Origin: Clostridium sp. Marseille-P2415 | GTDB taxonomy: Bacteria; Bacillota; Clostridia; Lachnospirales; Lachnospiraceae | Assembly (NCBI RefSeq): GCF_900155545.1 | Contig: NZ_LT732526.1 | Span: 2,153,747 to 2,217,746, forward strand | Direction of reading: 5' to 3' | Length of the DNA stretch: 64,000 nucleotides | Shown here: positions 61,542-64,000 of the stretch, piece by piece | Position numbering within the stretch: the stretch's first letter is position 1 | Layout: every line of letters begins with the position of its first letter | The notes under the pieces: model-generated | Told to the model about the DNA's origin: nothing | Seen by the model: only the letters and a program-made list of their open reading frames with translations | Databases searched by the model: none | Position numbers and translations under genes: made by a program

Positions 61542-63170
61542 CTATGGTCTAGCATTAGGCTTTCCAGTTATTCGTACACCTTCTATGAACCTGCGGTGTG
61601 TTACTCCTTTTACAGGATCTGGATCTACAATCCATTCAAATATTCCATTTTTTCCATTTAGAGATCCTTCAATTTGATAAAGAGAACGTTCTACACCGTC
61701 TCCACCAACTAGCGGAAATTCTGTTGCTTGACCTGCATAATTATCTATAATATCATTAAACGCATGTAGTGAATCTTCCTTTAAAGCACTACCACTTCTA
61801 ATATTATCAAGTACAGGATTATTAATTTCAATAGTATTTGAACCACCCTTAGCAACTTGCCCCGCCCCCTCAGAGAATAAACCTTTTTCAGCCCCAGAGC
61901 CACTCATTGCCGCCTTCCCAGCATCATCAATATTATCAATCACCACTTCATTATTATTAATAGACACCCCGGTTTTACTTGTTACTCCCTCAGACATTGT
62001 TGTATCTTTCGCCACTTTGGAGACTTCGGCAGACTTACTTAACTCCATAATTGCTATGTATGAGGCTATTTCATACAGCAGCGCTCCCTTAAATTCAGCT
62101 CGATCTTCGGGGCTTCCATGGATTATCTTGTCATTCACATAACCAGTTACACCATTATACATAGCTGACAGACTTTTCACCGGCTCTTTCAAAATATTTA
62201 TAAAGCCTTCAGCTGTTCCAAACGGATCATACCGCATACTGATTATACCATCTACATCTTTCGCCGCTCCGTCGATTATAAATCCACGATGCAAGGCGCC
62301 CCACTTGGACGCCTCGTTTTCATTCTCCTTGTGATTAGTGAGCTTCATTAAAGCACTTATAGGGATCAATGCCGGCTTATTTAAGCTTATCATATTAACG
62401 CCCACAGTATCCATAAATTTAAGTACTTGATTCAAAGTTCCATCCACGGGCGTCAGGTTTCCGTTCTCCTTGTAATGACTGGACATTGTGAAGGCCCCTA
62501 CGTAGTCTGAAACAAGCGGTATATTTAAGTCATAAATTTCATTCCCTACCTGATCCATATTCAATTTTAATAATTCCTTGTCTTTTCTATATTTATTAGC
62601 CCTCAATGCAAGAATTGGATATTCCTCCACCACCGCTTTCCTCAATTGCAAAAGATAATACAATCCGTTAAAAACCGGTTCACTTGTACATGTATAATAA
62701 CGCAATGCTCCGTTTTGCGTTTTCCCCCGCTCCACCTCCTCATGATATCTTTGGGTTTCCAACAAATACTTTTCCCGAATCCTTTGATTCTTTTCACTTA
62801 GCTCCGTCTTATTTTCCGGTGAACCCGGAAAAATGACTGTTTTTGCTCCACTGCTTACAAGCTTTGTAAATTCTGCCAACTGAGTTTTTGAATCCTGAAT
62901 TTCTCTGACTGTCTCTTTCTTTGCTGCCTCTACCACCTTCGGAACCGCTGCCACTGTCTTTAACGCGAAATTACCGGCTTTCTTGACATAAGAGGGAACT
63001 GCTGCCGCTGCTTTTCCAAGCAGTTTCTGCGCCGGGCTTTCTGTCAGCTTTCCCACCGCCCGTCTGGTAAGTTCTATTGTCTTATTTCCGATTTCTTTTC
63101 CAACCGTTTCTGCTGCCTTTACCACTTTCGGCAACGCTGCCGCTGCCTTTTTCTTCAGTTTTTCCAGCAT
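61542..63170 (-). CDS. full-length polymorphic toxin effector with exchangeable tip
   Basis: A 542-residue protein. The N-terminal about 110 residues are Lys/Ala-rich amphipathic helices with three similar repeats (KKAAAALPKVVKAAETVGKE, GKAAAAVPSYVKKAG, KTVAAVPKVVEAAKKE). The middle about 300 residues are an unknown delivery domain (NIPLVSDYVGAFTMSSHYKE, YDPFGTAEGFINILKEP). The linker SEGAGQ (about 433-438) is followed by the tip: HAFNDIIDNYAGQATEFPLV, LYQIEGSLNGKNGIFEWIVD and VTHRRFIEGVRITGKPN, a pattern common to many toxin C-termini. No PAAR or VgrG part is present, so it probably rides with the pentapeptide adaptor encoded just upstream. The linker DNA CTGAGGGGGCGGGGCA matches the junctions of the orphan tips. 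Confidence 0.72.
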   Translation of the reverse strand: MLEKLKKKAAAALPKVVKAAETVGKEIGNKTIELTRRAVGKLTESPAQKLLGKAAAAVPSYVKKAGNFALKTVAAVPKVVEAAKKETVREIQDSKTQLAEFTKLVSSGAKTVIFPGSPENKTELSEKNQRIREKYLLETQRYHEEVERGKTQNGALRYYTCTSEPVFNGLYYLLQLRKAVVEEYPILALRANKYRKDKELLKLNMDQVGNEIYDLNIPLVSDYVGAFTMSSHYKENGNLTPVDGTLNQVLKFMDTVGVNMISLNKPALIPISALMKLTNHKENENEASKWGALHRGFIIDGAAKDVDGIISMRYDPFGTAEGFINILKEPVKSLSAMYNGVTGYVNDKIIHGSPEDRAEFKGALLYEIASYIAIMELSKSAEVSKVAKDTTMSEGVTSKTGVSINNNEVVIDNIDDAGKAAMSGSGAEKGLFSEGAGQVAKGGSNTIEINNPVLDNIRSGSALKEDSLHAFNDIIDNYAGQATEFPLVGGDGVERSLYQIEGSLNGKNGIFEWIVDPDPVKGVTHRRFIEGVRITGKPNARP

Positions 63171-63188
63171 GCCTCCACCACCTCCATT

Positions 63189-64000
63189 CTACACCGTCAT
63201 ATGAATCTGTTCAAGCTGTTCTCTGCCAAGTTTCGCTTCCTCTGCCTGTTTTCGTGTAAACCGGCTTCCATACAAAGCCGCTTCCGTAAAATCACTTCCA
63301 ACCAGTCTGGCTCCACGAAAATCTGCACCGTCGTATACTCCCCTTTTAAAACACGCCCCTTGTAAATTACTGTTTCGGAAGCTGCTTCCCGTATAACCTT
63401 CGTTTCTCCACGTATCCGCAGGCCCCTTCCCCTGATAAGTCAATCCATAGGAAAGGTCTGCCCCCTCTAAGTCCGCTCCCGTAAAGTCTGCGTTATGGAA
63501 CAGGCTTCCTGCCAGATTCACTTCCTTCATATGGCAGTTTCGGAAACTGGCTCCTATGAGAAGGCTTAAACTGAAATTTGTTTTTTCCAGTGCAGCTCCT
63601 CTGAAATCCGTATAACGGAAATCATGATTTTGCAGCATAAGACTGCTTAAATCCAATCCCTTAAAATCTTCAAAACAATAGGCTTCCTTCTCATTCTTAG
63701 CCAGCCATTTTTTCACTTCCTCTATATCCTTCACCGGCTGCTCCTGATATACCAGATCACCCGGTTCCAGATATTCTCCCAGCCTTATCTGAAAATCCTC
63801 TTCCTTCTTCATGGTCCGGTAAGATTCCGTTTCCGTTGCTTCCGATACAGAATAGAGAATCATTTCCTTTAAATACCGGTAAAAGACCGTAACCATTTCC
63901 TGCATCACCCTATCCACTTCCGGCATCTTTACATGTCCAACGTACCGCTTTGCTCTCTGTGACAGATTGTTCCAAAGCTTTCCATAAAGACAAAATAATT
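63189..64000 (-). CDS. pentapeptide-repeat protein, presumed adaptor (start beyond window)
   Basis: The frame is open to the window edge, and the first visible residues (LFCLYGKLWNNLSQRAKRYV) align with the helical N-terminal part of the 379-residue paralogue, so the true start is outside. The C-terminal part has pentapeptides: DLSSLMLQNHDFRYTDFRGA, LIGASFRNCHMKEVNLAGSL, NADFTGADLEGADLSYG, GADFRGARLVGSDFTEAALY. It ends with the same type of helix as the others (AKLGREQLEQIHMTV). It precedes the 542-residue effector by 18 bases. An internal ATG at 63926 would give a truncated protein. Confidence 0.75.
   Translation of the reverse strand, partial: LFCLYGKLWNNLSQRAKRYVGHVKMPEVDRVMQEMVTVFYRYLKEMILYSVSEATETESYRTMKKEEDFQIRLGEYLEPGDLVYQEQPVKDIEEVKKWLAKNEKEAYCFEDFKGLDLSSLMLQNHDFRYTDFRGAALEKTNFSLSLLIGASFRNCHMKEVNLAGSLFHNADFTGADLEGADLSYGLTYQGKGPADTWRNEGYTGSSFRNSNLQGACFKRGVYDGADFRGARLVGSDFTEAALYGSRFTRKQAEEAKLGREQLEQIHMTV

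Overview
The window comes from a Gram-positive Clostridia genome, probably Lachnospiraceae. Evidence: strong AGGAGG ribosome binding sites, moderate GC, a SigI/RsgI sigma/anti-sigma pair, a LytTR/GHKL two-component pair, small DUF6809-like proteins and IS110/IS21 elements. Most of it (about 6.8-47.9 kb, all minus strand) is one long locus that looks like a contractile injection system related to type VI secretion, but with an unusual composition.

Read in the direction of transcription (high to low coordinates): a SigI-RsgI operon (52.4-50.4 kb) and a LytTR regulator/GHKL kinase pair (50.1-48.1 kb) lie upstream. The locus then starts with a secreted/anchored von Willebrand A protein (47.9 kb), a large sheath-like protein (45.8 kb) and two paralogous Hcp-like tube proteins (43.5-42.6 kb), followed by a terminator-like hairpin. 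Next comes a signalling/chaperone block (42.5-35.9 kb): J-domain protein, two FHA proteins, two PP2C phosphatases and an Hsp70/actin-like ATPase. Spike and cargo genes follow: four stand-alone VgrG-like proteins plus a VgrG-Rhs fusion, three candidate baseplate proteins (25.6-22.8 kb), pentapeptide-repeat and Imm11-like presumed adaptors, a lipase/PAAR-like effector, a PAAR-like/toxin-44 effector with a lipoprotein, and a 2392-residue VgrG-Rhs-nuclease with its immunity gene. No ClpV-type AAA+ ATPase, TssJLM membrane complex or Ser/Thr kinase is visible in the window.

Both flanks (0-6.8 kb and 55.7-64 kb) are polymorphic-toxin cassette arrays. Each unit reads: orphan C-terminal toxin tip, immunity gene, a repeated intergenic block of about 600 bp, an IS110-family element, next tip. 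The tips are ADP-ribosyltransferase-like (broken by a stop codon), BECR-RNase-like and TreTu-like. A full-length effector with its immunity gene sits at 63.2-61.0 kb. Three near-complete IS110 copies (two almost identical), one truncated copy and one fragment are present. The non-coding DNA upstream of each transposase has two related loops and is a candidate bridge RNA. A two-base variation in one loop matches the same variation in the toxin-linker sequence beside the element.

Between 52.7 and 55.6 kb lie ordinary genes: an AraC regulator, a PHP-family phosphatase and a metallophosphoesterase. Decayed copies of the lipase effector and its immunity gene occupy 30.2-32.1 kb, showing repeated duplication and loss in this effector module.
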